Notes under the pieces: model-generated | What the model was told of the DNA's origin: nothing | Database searches by the model: none | Seen by the model: only the letters and a program-made list of their open reading frames with translations | Made by a program: the position numbers and the translations under genes | Shown here: positions 16,451 through 27,642 of the stretch, piece by piece | How the letters are laid out: each line of letters begins with the position of its first letter | Position numbering within the stretch: the stretch's first letter is position 1 | Origin: Variovorax flavidus | Lineage (GTDB): Bacteria > Pseudomonadota > Gammaproteobacteria > Burkholderiales > Burkholderiaceae_C | Assembly: GCF_030317145.1 (NCBI RefSeq) | Contig: NZ_JASZYE010000001.1 | Span: 1,612,001 to 1,676,000 of the forward strand | Reading direction: 5' to 3' | DNA: 64,000 nt

Positions 16451-17359
16451 TCAGATCCCCTTCGACGACGGATTCGCGAACGCGTCCTTCGTCTCGGCGT
16501 TGAGCGGGTAGTTGATGTTGATGTTCTTCGGCGGAATCGGCGACATGAACCATCGGTTGTAAAGCCTTTCCATCTCGCCCGATTTCATCATCCCGCCGAC
16601 CACGCGGTCCACCAGCGCCTTGAACTCCGGATCGTCCTTGCGGAACATCAGCGACTGGTTCTCGGTGCGCAGGCTCTCGCCGGTGATGACGAAGTCCTTC
16701 GGACTGCGCGCGTTCGCGACCTGGCCCGCGAGCAGGATGTCATCGAGCACGAAGGCCTGGGCGCGGCCGTTTTCCACCAGCAGGAAGGACTCCGTGTGGT
16801 CCTTGCCCGCCAGGTTGGTCACCTCCAGGTTCTTGCCCTTGTCGGCCTCGCGCAGCAGGCGGAACGAGGTCGTGCCCGTGGTCGTGACCACCGTCCTGCC
16901 TTGCAGGTCCGCAATGCTCCGGATGCCCGAATCGGCCTTCACCAGCATGCGCACGTTGTAGCGGAAGATGTCCGGCGAAAACGCCACTTGCTTCTGCCGC
17001 TCGACCAGGTTGGTGGTGGAGCCGCACTCGATATCGACCGTGCCGTTGGCAACCAGCGGGATGCGGTTGGCCGAAGTGACGGCCTGGTAGCGAGTCTCGA
17101 TGCCCGGCATCTTCAGTTCGGTCTTCACCGCGTCGACGATGCGGTTGCAGATGTCGATGCTGTAGCCCACCGGCTTGAGGTTGGCGTCCAGGTACGAGAA
17201 GCCGAAAGACGACTCCCGGTAGCCGAAGGTGATCGAGCCACTGGACTTGATCTTGGCGAGCGTGCCACTGTCCTGCGCATGGGCGGCCGCGAGCGGCATC
17301 AGGGAACAGACGGCCAAGCAGGCCGCACCGGCAAGAATGGACAGACGAGCAGATGCCAC
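16451..17359 (-). CDS. Amino-acid ABC transporter substrate-binding protein (GltI-like)
   Basis: Periplasmic solute-binding protein of 302 aa. A GTG start at 17359 follows a GAGGAG ribosome site and yields a signal peptide ending near AAAHAQ. The mature protein has family 3 features: TLAKIKSSGSITFGYRESSF, YSIDICNRIVDAVK, and the GTVDIECGSTTNLVERQKQ ligand loop, close to glutamate/aspartate-binding GltI. A longer open frame runs upstream but lacks similarity. No permease or ATPase genes accompany it, so it must use a transporter encoded elsewhere or act as a receptor. Confidence 0.9.
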   Translation of the reverse strand: MASARLSILAGAACLAVCSLMPLAAAHAQDSGTLAKIKSSGSITFGYRESSFGFSYLDANLKPVGYSIDICNRIVDAVKTELKMPGIETRYQAVTSANRIPLVANGTVDIECGSTTNLVERQKQVAFSPDIFRYNVRMLVKADSGIRSIADLQGRTVVTTTGTTSFRLLREADKGKNLEVTNLAGKDHTESFLLVENGRAQAFVLDDILLAGQVANARSPKDFVITGESLRTENQSLMFRKDDPEFKALVDRVVGGMMKSGEMERLYNRWFMSPIPPKNININYPLNAETKDAFANPSSKGI

Positions 17360-17414
17360 GAGAAGACTCCTCGGTACAGGTTGAAAAACGGGAACGCGAA
17401 ATCCGGGTGGCGCT

Positions 17415-18761
17415 TCAGCGCGAGAGCGGTGCAGCGACCGCGCGCGTGACGGCATCGATGGACGAGGCCAGCCGGCCCGCGATGTCCTGGAGGTCCTGGC
17501 GCGATGCGATGAATGGCGGCGCGAGCAGCACGTGATCGCCCTGCTTTCCGTCGACGGTGCCGCCGAAGGGGTAGCACAGCAGGCCCTGCGCCATCGCTTC
17601 CTTCTTGACGAGGGCATGCAGTTTCAGCGCCGGCGCAAAGGGCGCCTTGCTGTCGCGATCGGCCACGAGTTCGATGCCCCAGAAGAAGCCGCGACCGCGA
17701 ATGTCCCCCACGTTCGCATGACCGCCCAGCGCGTCGCGCAGCATGCCGCCGAAAGCCTCGCCGTCGTCGCGCACCTTGGCCAGCAGGCCGTCACGGTGAA
17801 TCACCCGCTGCACCGCCAGCGCCGCGGCGCAGGCCACCGGGTGGCCGAGGTAGGTATGTCCGTGCTGGAAGAAGCCGCTGCCTTGCGACATCGCATCGAC
17901 GATCTTCCTCTGCGCGAGCACCGCGCCGACCGGCTGGTAGCCGCCGCCCAGGCCCTTGGCGACGGTGACCAGGTCGGGCACGACGCCCTCCTGCTCGCTG
18001 GCGTACAGGGTGCCGGTGCGGCCCATGCCGCACATCACCTCGTCGAGTATGAGCAGCACGCCGTAGCGGTCGCAGACCTCGCGCACGGCCTTGAAGTAGC
18101 CCGGCACAGGCGTGAGCACGCCGGCAGTCGCGCCGCCCACGGTTTCGGCGACGAAGGCGATCACGCGGTCGGCACCCTGCGCGAGGATCGCCGCTTCCAG
18201 TTCGGCCGCGAGGCGCAGCCCGTATTGCGCAGCCGTCTCGCCCTCGCGCTGTTCGCGATAGGGATAGCAAGGCGATACATGCGTCGCCGGAACGAGGATG
18301 GGCGCGAAAGGCTCCCGGCGCCATGCATTGCCGCCGACGGCGAGCGCGCCGAGCGTGTTGCCGTGGTAGCTCTGGCGCCGCGCGATGAAGTGCGTGCGTT
18401 GCGGCTGGCCGATCTCCACGAAGTACTGCCGCGCCATCTTGAGCGCGGATTCGACCGCCTCCGAACCGCCGCTCACGAGATAGACGTGGCTCATGCCTTC
18501 GGGCGCGGTGCGGATCAGTTCGTCGGCCAACGCTTCCGCCACATCAGTCGTGAAGAAGCTGGTGTGGGCGTAGGCGATCCCGTCGATCTGCGCGTGCATC
18601 GCGGCGATCACGTCGGGATGGCCATGGCCCAGCGACGACACGGCCGCACCGCCCGAGGCGTCGAGGTATTCCCGCCCGTCCGCGTCGCGGATCGTCATGC
18701 CGTTCGCCGATGCGGCGACCGGCGGCGTGTGGCGGAGATGGCGGTGAAAGACATGCGTCAT
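17415..18761 (-). CDS. Class III pyridoxal-phosphate aminotransferase
   Basis: A 448-aa omega/ornithine-type transaminase. The PLP-binding Lys is K269 in LVTVAKGLGGGYQPVG; SGGSEAVESALKMAR binds the cofactor phosphate and ILDEVMCGMGRTG holds the cofactor-contacting Asp. ATG 18761 begins the conserved N-terminus (MTHVFHRHLRHTPP); open frame further upstream runs into the operator array. First gene of a minus-strand operon with a binding protein and a racemase, divergent from an RpiR regulator. Substrate is probably an amino acid or polyamine; not resolvable further. Confidence 0.92.
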   Translation of the reverse strand: MTHVFHRHLRHTPPVAASANGMTIRDADGREYLDASGGAAVSSLGHGHPDVIAAMHAQIDGIAYAHTSFFTTDVAEALADELIRTAPEGMSHVYLVSGGSEAVESALKMARQYFVEIGQPQRTHFIARRQSYHGNTLGALAVGGNAWRREPFAPILVPATHVSPCYPYREQREGETAAQYGLRLAAELEAAILAQGADRVIAFVAETVGGATAGVLTPVPGYFKAVREVCDRYGVLLILDEVMCGMGRTGTLYASEQEGVVPDLVTVAKGLGGGYQPVGAVLAQRKIVDAMSQGSGFFQHGHTYLGHPVACAAALAVQRVIHRDGLLAKVRDDGEAFGGMLRDALGGHANVGDIRGRGFFWGIELVADRDSKAPFAPALKLHALVKKEAMAQGLLCYPFGGTVDGKQGDHVLLAPPFIASRQDLQDIAGRLASSIDAVTRAVAAPLSR

Positions 18762-18777
18762 GAGGACTTCCCGGCTT

Positions 18778-18869
18778 GGAACCAATGTATTGAGCGAATT
18801 ATTGTTTGGAACATTTGTTCCGTCAACGGCTTTCTGGAACAACGTTGTTTCATCCGGTACATTCGTTCC
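18778..18869. promoter_or_regulatory. Array of four GGAACA-type operators in the RpiR/aminotransferase intergenic region
   Basis: Four related sites are visible: 18778-18791 (GGAACCAATGTATT), 18808-18821 (GGAACATTTGTTCC, near-perfect palindrome), 18836-18851 (GGAACAACGTTGTTTC) and 18856-18869 (GGTACATTCGTTCC). Together they suggest the consensus GGAACA-N2-TGTTCC. They fill the divergent intergenic space and are the obvious binding sites for the adjacent RpiR protein. Confidence 0.7.
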
Positions 18870-18889
18870 AACCAGGAAAGGAAACCGCC

Positions 18890-19756
18890 ATGGGCGTCAA
18901 GGAAGACCTGCGCCAGCGCTACGAGAGCCTGAGCCCTGCCCTCCAGCAGATTGCGAAATATGTGCTCGACCATCCGAACGACGTGGTAACGAGCTCGATG
19001 CGCGCCGTCGGTACGCGCGCTGGCGGCACGCCCGCCACGCTGGTTCGCTTCGCGCAGCACCTGGGCTTCGCCGGCTGGCCGCAGCTCAAGGAGGCCATGA
19101 CGGCGGAGATGGGCCTGGGTCCGGAGGCCTACGGCGAGCGGGCGCGCACGCTGATCGGGCGCGCAAGCGACCAGTCGCTGGCCGGCGAAATGTTCAAGGT
19201 GCACCGGCTCAACCTGGAGGCCACCGAGCGCCAGAGCGCGGCTTCCTTGCAGAAGGCGTGCGCGCTGCTGGAAAAGGCGAACACCGTGCACGCGGCGGGC
19301 TTCCGGGCCAGCTTTCCGATCGCGTTTTCCTTCGTCTACGTGTACCGGATGTTCCGCACCAGCGTGCAGCTGATCGACGGCCAGGGCGGCTCCCTCGAGA
19401 TGCAGCAGCGCGCGATGCAGAGGGGCGACGCCCTGGTCATCGCCAGCTTTGCACCCTACTCGCGCGAGGCGCTGCAGGTGGCGCAGGTTGCCAAGGCTGC
19501 GGGGTGCAAGGTGCTGGCACTGACCGACAGCGAGGCGTCGCCGCTGTCGCTGCTGGCGGACGAGACGCTGCTGTTCGCCATCCACAGCCCGTCGTTCTTC
19601 CCCTCCATCGCGGCAGGCACCGCTCTCACGGAGGCATTGCTGGAACTGCTCGCGAGCCGCTCGGGCAAGGGCGTGGTCAAGCGCATCGACCAGGCCGAAG
19701 CACAGTTGTTCGAGTCGGGCGCCTACCTCCAGGCGCCGCGCCTTCGGGGCGGCTGA
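18890..19756 (+). CDS. RpiR-family transcriptional regulator
   Basis: A 288-aa regulator. Residues 1-80 are the RpiR (HTH_6) DNA-binding domain (YESLSPALQQIAKYVLDHP, GTPATLVRFAQHLGF); residues about 110-270 form a SIS phosphosugar-isomerase-like ligand fold (RGDALVIASFAPYSREALQV, GCKVLALTDSEASPLSLLAD). RpiR proteins bind sugar phosphates or related small molecules. It is divergent from the aminotransferase operon and probably controls both directions through the GGAACA palindromes. The start at ATG 18890 follows AGGAAAGGAAA. Confidence 0.92.
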   Translation: MGVKEDLRQRYESLSPALQQIAKYVLDHPNDVVTSSMRAVGTRAGGTPATLVRFAQHLGFAGWPQLKEAMTAEMGLGPEAYGERARTLIGRASDQSLAGEMFKVHRLNLEATERQSAASLQKACALLEKANTVHAAGFRASFPIAFSFVYVYRMFRTSVQLIDGQGGSLEMQQRAMQRGDALVIASFAPYSREALQVAQVAKAAGCKVLALTDSEASPLSLLADETLLFAIHSPSFFPSIAAGTALTEALLELLASRSGKGVVKRIDQAEAQLFESGAYLQAPRLRGG

Positions 19757-19757
19757 C

Positions 19758-21233
19758 TCAGGAGCCGGCGCGCGCCACGGGTGGCTGGGCGCCGGGCTCC
19801 ATCCATTCGGCCTGCCAGCCACCGCCCAGCGACTGGATCAGCGCCACTGCCGACGTCTGGCGGTTGACCTGCAATTGCAGCAGGTTGCGCCGCGCATTGA
19901 GCGCCGAGACCTGCGCCACCACCACGCTCGTGTAGTCGATGGTGCCGGCGCGGTAGCGGTTGAGGAACTGCTGCTCGGTACGGTCCGCCGCGGCGGATGC
20001 CTGACGGCGCAGCCCTTCCTGTTCTGCAAGGCTGGCACCCGCGGTGAGCTGGTCTTCGACGCTCTGGAAGGCGGTCAGCACCGTCTGGCGGTAGCGCGCC
20101 ACGGACGCCTCGTGGCCCGCCTTGGCCGCATCCACGCTCGCGCCGATGGCGCCCGCGTCGAACACGACCTGCGCGACCGACAGCCCCAGCGACCAGAGCG
20201 TGTTCGACACGTTGAACAGATCGCCGACGCGGCTCGACGTGCTGCTGATGCCGCCGCTCAGGGTGAAGTTGGGGTAGTAGGCCGCACGCGCGATGCCGAT
20301 CTGCGCGTTGGCCGCGGCCACGTCGCGCTCCGCGGCGGCGATGTCGGGACGGCGCTGCAGCAGCGTCGTGGGCACGCCGGCCGGGATGCCCGGCACGACG
20401 GGGTTCCACTCGGCCACGGGCAAGGAGAAGTCCGCAGGCGCGGCCCCGACCAGCACCGCGATCGCATGTTCCAGCGTGTCGCGGGTGCGCTTCAGTTCCA
20501 CGCTGTCGGCCTGTGTGTTGACGAACAGGGTTTCCGCCTGGAGCACGTCGCTTTGCGCCGCGATGCTCGCCGCGTAGCGGTTGCGCGTGATCTGCAGGCT
20601 GCGCTCGTAGCCTTCGAGCGTTTCCTTCAGGATGCGCAATTCGGCGTCCGCCTCGCGCAGTGAAAAGTAGCTGCTGGCGAGGCTGCCGATGGCGGAGAGG
20701 CGGGCCAGGGCCAGATCGGCCTCGCTCGCCTGGGCCCCGGCCTGCGCGCTGTCCACGGCCTTGCGCAGCCGGCCCCACACGTCCGGCGCCCAGTCTGCGT
20801 TGAGCGAAGCACCGGCGGCGTTGGAAGGCGAGGTGTTGCGGGCGCCCGTCCGGCGCGCGCTGCCGTCGAGCGAGACGGTGGGGAACAAGGCCGCGCGCTG
20901 CCCGCGCACCAGGGCCTGCGCCTGCGAGTAGTTGGCGACCGCGACTGCGATGTTCTGGTTGGAGACCTGCACGCGTGCTGCGAGGTCGTCCAGCACCGGA
21001 TCGCCGAAGAGCTTCCACCACTCGCCGCGGTCCAGCGCGTCGGCGGGCGCGGCAGGGAGCCAGCCTTCGGCAGCGGGCGCGGATTTCCATGCGGCCGGCG
21101 CCGTGGTCTCGGGCTGGACATATGCCGGCCCGATGGCGCACCCCGTCAACGTGAAAGCCAGTGCCATCACCAGGGCAGTGCGCTCAAGACAGCCTGCGGG
21201 GCGGCGGGAGAAGAATCGGTTCGGTGCAGTCAT
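19758..21233 (-). CDS. NodT/OprM-type outer-membrane efflux lipoprotein
   Basis: TolC-superfamily channel of 491 aa. The signal peptide ends in a lipobox (FTLTGC, C32), so the mature protein is acylated. Two repeated OEP domains are visible, with the typical WWKLFGDPVLDDL segment and long coiled helices. It is the last gene of the RND operon, 25 nt behind mdtC, and provides the outer-membrane exit for the pump. The first part of the signal peptide is unusually long (about 20 residues before the hydrophobic core). Confidence 0.95.
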   Translation of the reverse strand: MTAPNRFFSRRPAGCLERTALVMALAFTLTGCAIGPAYVQPETTAPAAWKSAPAAEGWLPAAPADALDRGEWWKLFGDPVLDDLAARVQVSNQNIAVAVANYSQAQALVRGQRAALFPTVSLDGSARRTGARNTSPSNAAGASLNADWAPDVWGRLRKAVDSAQAGAQASEADLALARLSAIGSLASSYFSLREADAELRILKETLEGYERSLQITRNRYAASIAAQSDVLQAETLFVNTQADSVELKRTRDTLEHAIAVLVGAAPADFSLPVAEWNPVVPGIPAGVPTTLLQRRPDIAAAERDVAAANAQIGIARAAYYPNFTLSGGISSTSSRVGDLFNVSNTLWSLGLSVAQVVFDAGAIGASVDAAKAGHEASVARYRQTVLTAFQSVEDQLTAGASLAEQEGLRRQASAAADRTEQQFLNRYRAGTIDYTSVVVAQVSALNARRNLLQLQVNRQTSAVALIQSLGGGWQAEWMEPGAQPPVARAGS

Positions 21234-21258
21234 GGTGTCGGGTGCTCTGTCGCGGCCT

Positions 21259-24200
21259 TCATGCAGGGGCGTCGGCTGCGCGGCTCAGGAATTTCTCGTT
21301 GGCGGGCCGCCGGCGCAGCTTGTCGAGCAGCACGTAGACGACCGGCGTGGTCAGCAGCGTCAGCAACTGGCTGGCGATCAGGCCGCCGATGATTGCGACG
21401 CCCAGCGGCTGGCGCAGTTCCGCGCCAAGGCCGAAGCCGATCGCCAGCGGCAACGCGCCGAGCGCCGCGGCCAGCGTGGTCATCAGGATCGGCCGGAAAC
21501 GCAGCAGGCAGGCCTCGCGCACGGCCTCGACGGCGGTGAGTCCGCGCGCGCGCTCGGCCTCCAGCGCGAAGTCGATGATCAGGATGGCGTTCTTCTTGAC
21601 GATGCCGATCAGCAGGAACACCCCGATCAACGCAATGATCGAGAACTCCATGCGGAACAGCAGCAGCGCCAGTACCGCGCCCACGCCGGCCGAAGGCAGC
21701 GTGGTCAGCACGGTGATCGGATGGATGAGGCTCTCGTAGAGCACGCCCAGCACGATGTAGATCACGACCAGCGCCGCGACGATCAGGAACCACTGCTGAC
21801 CTTGCGACTGCTGCGCCGCCAGTGCCGTGCCCTGGAAGCTGCCGCGCACGTTGACCGGCATCGCGATGTCGGCCTCGGCCTGCGCGACGATGCGCTTCGC
21901 ATCCGACAGGCTCACGCCATCGGCCAGGCTGAACGAGACGGTGCTGGCGAGTTCGGTGTCCTGGTGGTCGATGGAGGTCGGGACCGCACGCTCGGTGAAC
22001 TTCGCGAAGGTCGACAGCGGAACCATGAGCGTGGTGTCGGTGGCGATCTGCTGGCCGGCCGAAGACGTGCGCGACCCCGGGTTGGCGGAGGTCGTGGTCG
22101 ATGTGCCCGTGGTGGCGTCCTTGTTGACTTCGAGCGAGCTGGTGATCGATTCACCGGTCGCTGTCGTCGTCGTGCTCAGCGTCGAGGGCACGTACAGGTC
22201 CTTCAGTGCAAGCGGCGAGCGCTGGAAGCGCGGCGACCACTCCATGATCACCGAGTACTGGTTGAGCTCGTCGTAGATGGTTGCCACCGAACGCTGGCCG
22301 TAGGCGTTGTAGAGCGCGTTGTCCACCGCGGCCGATGTCACGCCGAGCCGCGCGGCGGCGTTGCGGTCGACCTCGACGAAGGTCTCGACGCCGTTGTCGG
22401 CATCGTCGCTGTCCACGTCGGTCAGCGCGGTTTCCTGGCGCAGGCGATCGGCCAGCTTGGTCGACCAGGCACGCAGGTCGGAGAGGTTGTCGCTCTTGAG
22501 CGTGTACTGGTAGCTGGAGTTGCTGGAGCGCCCGCCCATGCGCAGGTCCTGCACCGGACTCAGGAACACGCGCAGCCCGGTGAGCTGGTTGAGCTGGGGC
22601 CGCAAACGGTCGATGACGGCCTGCGTCTTGACCGTGCGCTCGGACACCGGCTTGAGGTTGACGAACATGAACCCGCCGCCCGCGCGCCCGCCGCCCGAGA
22701 ATCCCACCACCGTATCGACGGCGGGGTCCTTGCGGATGATGTCCACGGCCTGGCGCAGCTTCTCGGCCACCGCCGCCGACGAGATGCTCTGGTCGGCGCG
22801 CAGGCCGGCATTGAGCTGGCCGTTGTCCTGCTGGGGGAAATAGCCCTTGGGAATGGCATTGAACAAATAGACGTTGAGCCCGATCACCGCCAGCAGCACG
22901 ACCACCACCACGCCCTTGCTCGCCAGCGCCCAGTCGAGGCTGTAGGCATAGGCGCGCAGCGTGCCGTCCCATGCGCGCTCCGACTGCCGGATGAGCCAGC
23001 CACGCACGCGCCCGGGCTTCTTGCCGCCCTCTTCCGCCTCGCTGCGAAGCAACATGGCGCAAAGCATTGGCGTGGTGGTCAGCGAGATCACGAGCGAAAT
23101 CAGCACCGAAGCCGACAACGTGACCGCGAACTCGCGGAACAGCCGACCCACCTGCCCGCCCATGAACAGCAGCGGGATGAACACCGCCACCAGCGACAGG
23201 CTGATCGACAGCACCGTGAAACCGACCTCGCGCGCGCCGCGCAGGGCGGCCTCGACGCGGTTCATGCCTGCTTCGACATGGCGGGTGGTGTTCTCGAGCA
23301 CGACGATCGCGTCGTCCACGACGAAGCCCGTGGCGACCGTGAGCGCCATGAGGCTCAGGTTGTTGAGGCTGTAGCCCAGCAAGTGCATCACGCCGAAGGT
23401 GCCGAGCAGCGAGACGATCGTCGCCACCGCCGGCACGATGGTGGCGCGCGCCTTGCGCAGGAACAGGCCGACCACCAGCACCACGAGCACGACCGAAATC
23501 ATCAGCGTGAACTCGATCTCGCGCAGCGAGGCGCGGATCGAGTTGGTACGGTCGGAGGCGACCTGGATATTGATGTCCTGCGGCAGCTGCTCGCGCAGTT
23601 CGGGCAGCAGCTTGCGCACGCCGTCGACGGTCTCGATGATGTTGGCGCCCGGCGATTGGGTGACGAGCACCACGACCGACGGCTCGCCGTTGAAGAGGCC
23701 CAGCGTGCGCGTGTTCTCGACGCTGTCGATCACCCGCGCCACATCGCCCAGACGCACGGCCGCGTCGTTGCGCCATGCGATGACGAGATCGCGGTAGTCG
23801 GCCGCACGTCGACCCGGCGCGGGCGTGTAGATCTGCAGCTTGCGATCGCCGCTTTCGATCGCACCCTTGGGCCGGTTGGCGTTGTTGGCCTGGATGGCCG
23901 CACGCACGTCCTCGGTGCTGATGCCGAGCTTGTTGAGCGCGAACGGCTCCAGCTCCACGCGCACCGCCGGCAGCGACCCGCCGCCGATCTCGACCTCGCC
24001 CACGCCCTCGACCTGCGACAGCCGCTGGCTCACGATGTTGGACACCGCCTCGTAGATCTGCCCCGGCGTGCGCGTCTTGGAGGTGAGCGCCAGGATGATG
24101 ACCGGCGCCGCCGTGGGATTGCGCTTGCGGTAGGTCGGATTGCTGCGCAGCGTGGCCGGCAGATCGACGCGGGCGGCGTTGATCGCGGCCTGCACCTCCC

Positions 24201-24516
24201 GTGCCGCACTGTCGATGTTGCGGCTCAGGTCGAACTGGAGCGTGACGCGCGCCGAGCCGTTGGAGCTTGTCGATGTCAGTTCATTGACGCCCGGGATGAT
24301 CCCCAGCCTGCGCTCCAAGGGCGTCGCAACGCTCGAAGCCATCGTGCTCGGGCTCGCGCCCGCAAGGCTGGCCTGCACCGAGATGGTCGGAAAATCGACT
24401 TGCGGGAGCGGAGAAACCGGCAGGACGAAGAACGCGACGATGCCGGCCAAGGCGATGCCGATGGTCAGCAACACCGTGGCGATGGGGCGTTCGACGAAGG
24501 GCTTGGAAAGGTTCAC
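21259..24516 (-). CDS. mdtC: RND multidrug efflux permease, MdtC-like
   Basis: Inner-membrane RND pump of 1085 aa, working with MdtB as a heteromultimer. RND signatures include [14 protein letters not shown] in the porter domain, the proton-relay Asp pair in TM4 ([12 protein letters not shown]), and the GxFxP-like [15 protein letters not shown]. Two repeated halves with 12 TM helices are present. It is about 60 aa longer than typical MdtC; residues about 775-825 contain a Ser/Thr-rich low-complexity insert in the second periplasmic half. Its ATG overlaps the mdtB stop by 4 bp. Confidence 0.95.
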   Translation of the reverse strand: MNLSKPFVERPIATVLLTIGIALAGIVAFFVLPVSPLPQVDFPTISVQASLAGASPSTMASSVATPLERRLGIIPGVNELTSTSSNGSARVTLQFDLSRNIDSAAREVQAAINAARVDLPATLRSNPTYRKRNPTAAPVIILALTSKTRTPGQIYEAVSNIVSQRLSQVEGVGEVEIGGGSLPAVRVELEPFALNKLGISTEDVRAAIQANNANRPKGAIESGDRKLQIYTPAPGRRAADYRDLVIAWRNDAAVRLGDVARVIDSVENTRTLGLFNGEPSVVVLVTQSPGANIIETVDGVRKLLPELREQLPQDINIQVASDRTNSIRASLREIEFTLMISVVLVVLVVGLFLRKARATIVPAVATIVSLLGTFGVMHLLGYSLNNLSLMALTVATGFVVDDAIVVLENTTRHVEAGMNRVEAALRGAREVGFTVLSISLSLVAVFIPLLFMGGQVGRLFREFAVTLSASVLISLVISLTTTPMLCAMLLRSEAEEGGKKPGRVRGWLIRQSERAWDGTLRAYAYSLDWALASKGVVVVVLLAVIGLNVYLFNAIPKGYFPQQDNGQLNAGLRADQSISSAAVAEKLRQAVDIIRKDPAVDTVVGFSGGGRAGGGFMFVNLKPVSERTVKTQAVIDRLRPQLNQLTGLRVFLSPVQDLRMGGRSSNSSYQYTLKSDNLSDLRAWSTKLADRLRQETALTDVDSDDADNGVETFVEVDRNAAARLGVTSAAVDNALYNAYGQRSVATIYDELNQYSVIMEWSPRFQRSPLALKDLYVPSTLSTTTTATGESITSSLEVNKDATTGTSTTTSANPGSRTSSAGQQIATDTTLMVPLSTFAKFTERAVPTSIDHQDTELASTVSFSLADGVSLSDAKRIVAQAEADIAMPVNVRGSFQGTALAAQQSQGQQWFLIVAALVVIYIVLGVLYESLIHPITVLTTLPSAGVGAVLALLLFRMEFSIIALIGVFLLIGIVKKNAILIIDFALEAERARGLTAVEAVREACLLRFRPILMTTLAAALGALPLAIGFGLGAELRQPLGVAIIGGLIASQLLTLLTTPVVYVLLDKLRRRPANEKFLSRAADAPA

Positions 24517-27500
24517 TGCAGTGCCCCCTCCTTGCGTCCGAACCGCTGCCCCATCCGGTCAAACGCCAGATAGATCACAGGCGTGGTGAACAGCGTCAGC
24601 ACCTGGCTCACGACCAGTCCGCCAAAGATCGCCAAGCCAAGAGGACGCCGCAGTTCAGCCCCCTCGCCCCATCCGAACATCAGTGGCAGCGCGGCAAACA
24701 GGGCCGCGAGCGTCGTCATCAAGATGGGCCGGAACCGCAGCAACGCGGCCTGATGGATCGCCTCCAGCGGCGCCTTGCCCTGATTGCGTTCGGCATCGAT
24801 CGCGAAGTCGATCATCATGATCGCGTTCTTCTTCACGATGCCGATCAGCAGGATGATCCCGATGATCCCGATCACGCCGAGGTCATTGCCCGTCACCATC
24901 AGGGCCAGCAATGCCCCTACCCCCGCCGATGGCAGCGTGGAAAGAATCGTCAACGGGTGGATGTAGCTCTCGTACAGCACGCCCAGCACGATGTACACGC
25001 ACACCACCGCTGCCAGAATCAGCCACAGCTGGTTCGTCAGCGACTTCTCGTAGGCCCCCGCAGCGCCGAGGAACGTCATGCTCACGCTCGCCGGCATGGC
25101 GATGTCCTTCGCTGCCGCGCGGATCGCCGCAACCGACTTGCCCAACGCCACGTCCGGTGCCGTATCGAAGCCCACCGTCGCCGCCGGGTACTGCGCCACC
25201 CGCGTGACCTGCAAGGGCGCGAACTGCTCCCGCACCGTCGCCAGGGACGACAGCGGCGTTGCCGTGCCCGCTCCCGTGCGCAACTGGAGATTGCCCAGAC
25301 CTTCCGGCGATGCCAGCGACTCGCGCTGCGCCTCCAGGATCACGCGGTACTGATTGGTCTCGGTGAAGATCGTCGACACGATCCGTTGCCCGAACGCGCT
25401 GTAGAGCGCGTCGTCCACCGAACTCGCCGTGACCGACAGGCGCGACGCCGTGTTGCGGTCGATGTCCACATAGGCAGCCAGCCCCTGCGCGCCGGCATCC
25501 GTCGTCGGATTGCGCACCTGCGGCACGCTGCGCAGACGCTCGACGAGCTTGCGCGCCCACTCGTTCACCGTCGCGGTGTCCACGCCTTCGAGCGACACGC
25601 GGAACTCCGTCGGGCCGGTTTCTGCGTCGATCGTCAAGTCCTGTGTCGGCTGCAGGTAGAGCGTGACGCCAGCCACATTGCTGCGCACCCGCTCGCGCAG
25701 CCGCTGCATCACCGCGCTCTGCGCATCGTGGTCGCGGCGCAGGTTGATGAGCATGCTGCCGGTATTCAGCGCCGTGTTGTTCGCCGCATCCACACCGACC
25801 ACCGAGCTCAGGCTCTGCACATCCGGGTCGGCGAGGATCGCGTTGGCGGCCGACTGCTGCAGTTCGGCCATTCGCACATACGACACTTCCTGCGCCGCCT
25901 CGATCCGCGCCTTGAGCTGCCCCGTGTCCTGCGTCGGAAACAGCCCCTTGGGTATGAAGACATACAGCAGCACCGTCAGCGCCAGCGTCAGCAGCGCCAC
26001 CACCATCGTCAGCGACTGGTGGCGGAACACCCATTGCAGCCAGATGTCGTAGCGCGCGATCACCCGGTCGAAGAAGCGTTGCACGCTCGCCCCGAAGCGG
26101 CCACCCTCCTCGGCCTCCGGCTTGAGCCAGCGCGCCGACATCATCGGCACCAGCGTGAGCGAGACCACCGCGGAAATCAGGATGGTGATTGCCAGCGTGA
26201 CCGCGAATTCGCGGAACAGCCGCCCCACGACGTCGCCCATGAACAGCAGCGGTATCAGCACGGCGATGAGCGAGACCGTCAGCGAAATGATGGTGAAGCC
26301 GATCTGCGTTGCGCCCTTGAGCGCGGCCTGGAACGGCGGCTCGCCCTTCTCCAGATAGCGGGCGATGTTCTCGATCATCACGATGGCGTCGTCCACCACG
26401 AAGCCGGTCGCGATGGTCAGCGCCATCAGGCTCAGGTTGTTGAGGCTGTAGCCCAGTAGGTACATCAGCCCGAAGGTGCCGATCAGCGAGATGGGCACCG
26501 CGATGCTGGCGATGACGGTCGCGCGCAGGCTGTGCAGGAAGAAGAAGATCACCAGCACCACCAGCACCACGGCGAGGGCCAGTTCGAGCTGGACGTGGCT
26601 CACCGATGCGCGAATGCCGGTCGTGCGGTCGCTCAGCACCTCGACTTTCAGCGAGCCGGGCAGCGAAGCCTGCAGATCGGGCAGCTGCTTCTTGATGGCG
26701 TCGACCGTGCCGATCACGTTGGCGCCGGGCTGGCGCTGCACGTTCAGGATGATCGCCGGGTACAGCTTGCCGTCCTGCTCGCCGGTCTTCGCGCTCGAAT
26801 GCACGGCGGCCCAGGCACCGAGTTGGGTGTTCTCGGCACCGTCGATGACGCGCGCCACATCCGTCATGCGCACGGGAGCGCCGTTCTTCCACGCGACGAT
26901 CAGATTCTTGTAGTCGGCCGCCGTGACGAGCTGGTCGTTGGCGTTGATGGTGTACGCCCGCTTCGGGCCGTCGAAGCTGCCCTTGGCACTGTTGGCATTG
27001 GCCGCGGCGATCGCCGTGCGCAAGGTATCGAGCCCGATGCCGACCGACGCCAGCGCGTTGGTGTTGGCCTGGATGCGCACCGCCGGCCGCTGGCCGCCCG
27101 AAAGCGACACGAGGCCCACGCCGCCGACCTGGCTGATCTTCTGCGCGAGCCGCGTGTTCACGAGGTTCTGCACCTCGGTGAGCGGCATGGTTTCGGAGCT
27201 CACGGCCAGCGTCAGGATGGGCGCGTCCGCGGGGTTGACCTTGGCGTAGACGGGCGGCGCCGGCAGGTCGGCCGGCAGCAGCGAGCCGCCGGCGTTGATG
27301 GCGGCCTGCACCTGCTGCTCGGCGACGTCGAGCGTCTGGTCGAGCGCGAATTGCAGCGTGACGATCGACACGCCGGTGGCGCTGGTCGAACTCATGCGGT
27401 CGAGACCGGCCATCTGGCCGAACTGACGCTCCAGCGGCGCGGTCACGGTGCGGCTCATCACCTCCGGGCTCGCGCCCGGGTAGAGCGTCTGCACCTGGAT

Positions 27501-27632
27501 GGTCGGGTAGTCGACCTGCGGCAGGGCGGCCAGCGGCAGGAAGCGGAATCCGACCAGGCCCGCAAGCACGATCGCGAGCATGAGCAGCGCCGTCGCGACG
27601 GGCCGCTCGATAAATGGCTTCGACGGGCTCAT
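24513..27632 (-). CDS. mdtB: RND multidrug efflux permease, MdtB-like
   Basis: A 1039-aa RND permease with the same fold as the following MdtC paralogue. Visible features are the N-terminal [38 protein letters not shown] in the porter domain, the TM4 Asp pair in [13 protein letters not shown], and the second-half [20 protein letters not shown]. Two adjacent different RND permeases after one adaptor is the MdtABC arrangement known for exporting bile salts, novobiocin and similar compounds in enterobacteria; the actual substrates here are unknown. Confidence 0.95.
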   Translation of the reverse strand: MSPSKPFIERPVATALLMLAIVLAGLVGFRFLPLAALPQVDYPTIQVQTLYPGASPEVMSRTVTAPLERQFGQMAGLDRMSSTSATGVSIVTLQFALDQTLDVAEQQVQAAINAGGSLLPADLPAPPVYAKVNPADAPILTLAVSSETMPLTEVQNLVNTRLAQKISQVGGVGLVSLSGGQRPAVRIQANTNALASVGIGLDTLRTAIAAANANSAKGSFDGPKRAYTINANDQLVTAADYKNLIVAWKNGAPVRMTDVARVIDGAENTQLGAWAAVHSSAKTGEQDGKLYPAIILNVQRQPGANVIGTVDAIKKQLPDLQASLPGSLKVEVLSDRTTGIRASVSHVQLELALAVVLVVLVIFFFLHSLRATVIASIAVPISLIGTFGLMYLLGYSLNNLSLMALTIATGFVVDDAIVMIENIARYLEKGEPPFQAALKGATQIGFTIISLTVSLIAVLIPLLFMGDVVGRLFREFAVTLAITILISAVVSLTLVPMMSARWLKPEAEEGGRFGASVQRFFDRVIARYDIWLQWVFRHQSLTMVVALLTLALTVLLYVFIPKGLFPTQDTGQLKARIEAAQEVSYVRMAELQQSAANAILADPDVQSLSSVVGVDAANNTALNTGSMLINLRRDHDAQSAVMQRLRERVRSNVAGVTLYLQPTQDLTIDAETGPTEFRVSLEGVDTATVNEWARKLVERLRSVPQVRNPTTDAGAQGLAAYVDIDRNTASRLSVTASSVDDALYSAFGQRIVSTIFTETNQYRVILEAQRESLASPEGLGNLQLRTGAGTATPLSSLATVREQFAPLQVTRVAQYPAATVGFDTAPDVALGKSVAAIRAAAKDIAMPASVSMTFLGAAGAYEKSLTNQLWLILAAVVCVYIVLGVLYESYIHPLTILSTLPSAGVGALLALMVTGNDLGVIGIIGIILLIGIVKKNAIMMIDFAIDAERNQGKAPLEAIHQAALLRFRPILMTTLAALFAALPLMFGWGEGAELRRPLGLAIFGGLVVSQVLTLFTTPVIYLAFDRMGQRFGRKEGALQ

Positions 27633-27642
27633 CCGCTCACCC

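Noticed and set aside
20932..24573. A 1213-codon open frame on the plus strand
   Set aside because: It lies antisense to mdtC and oprM, is Arg/His/Asp-rich with no domain signatures, and arises from GC-rich third positions.
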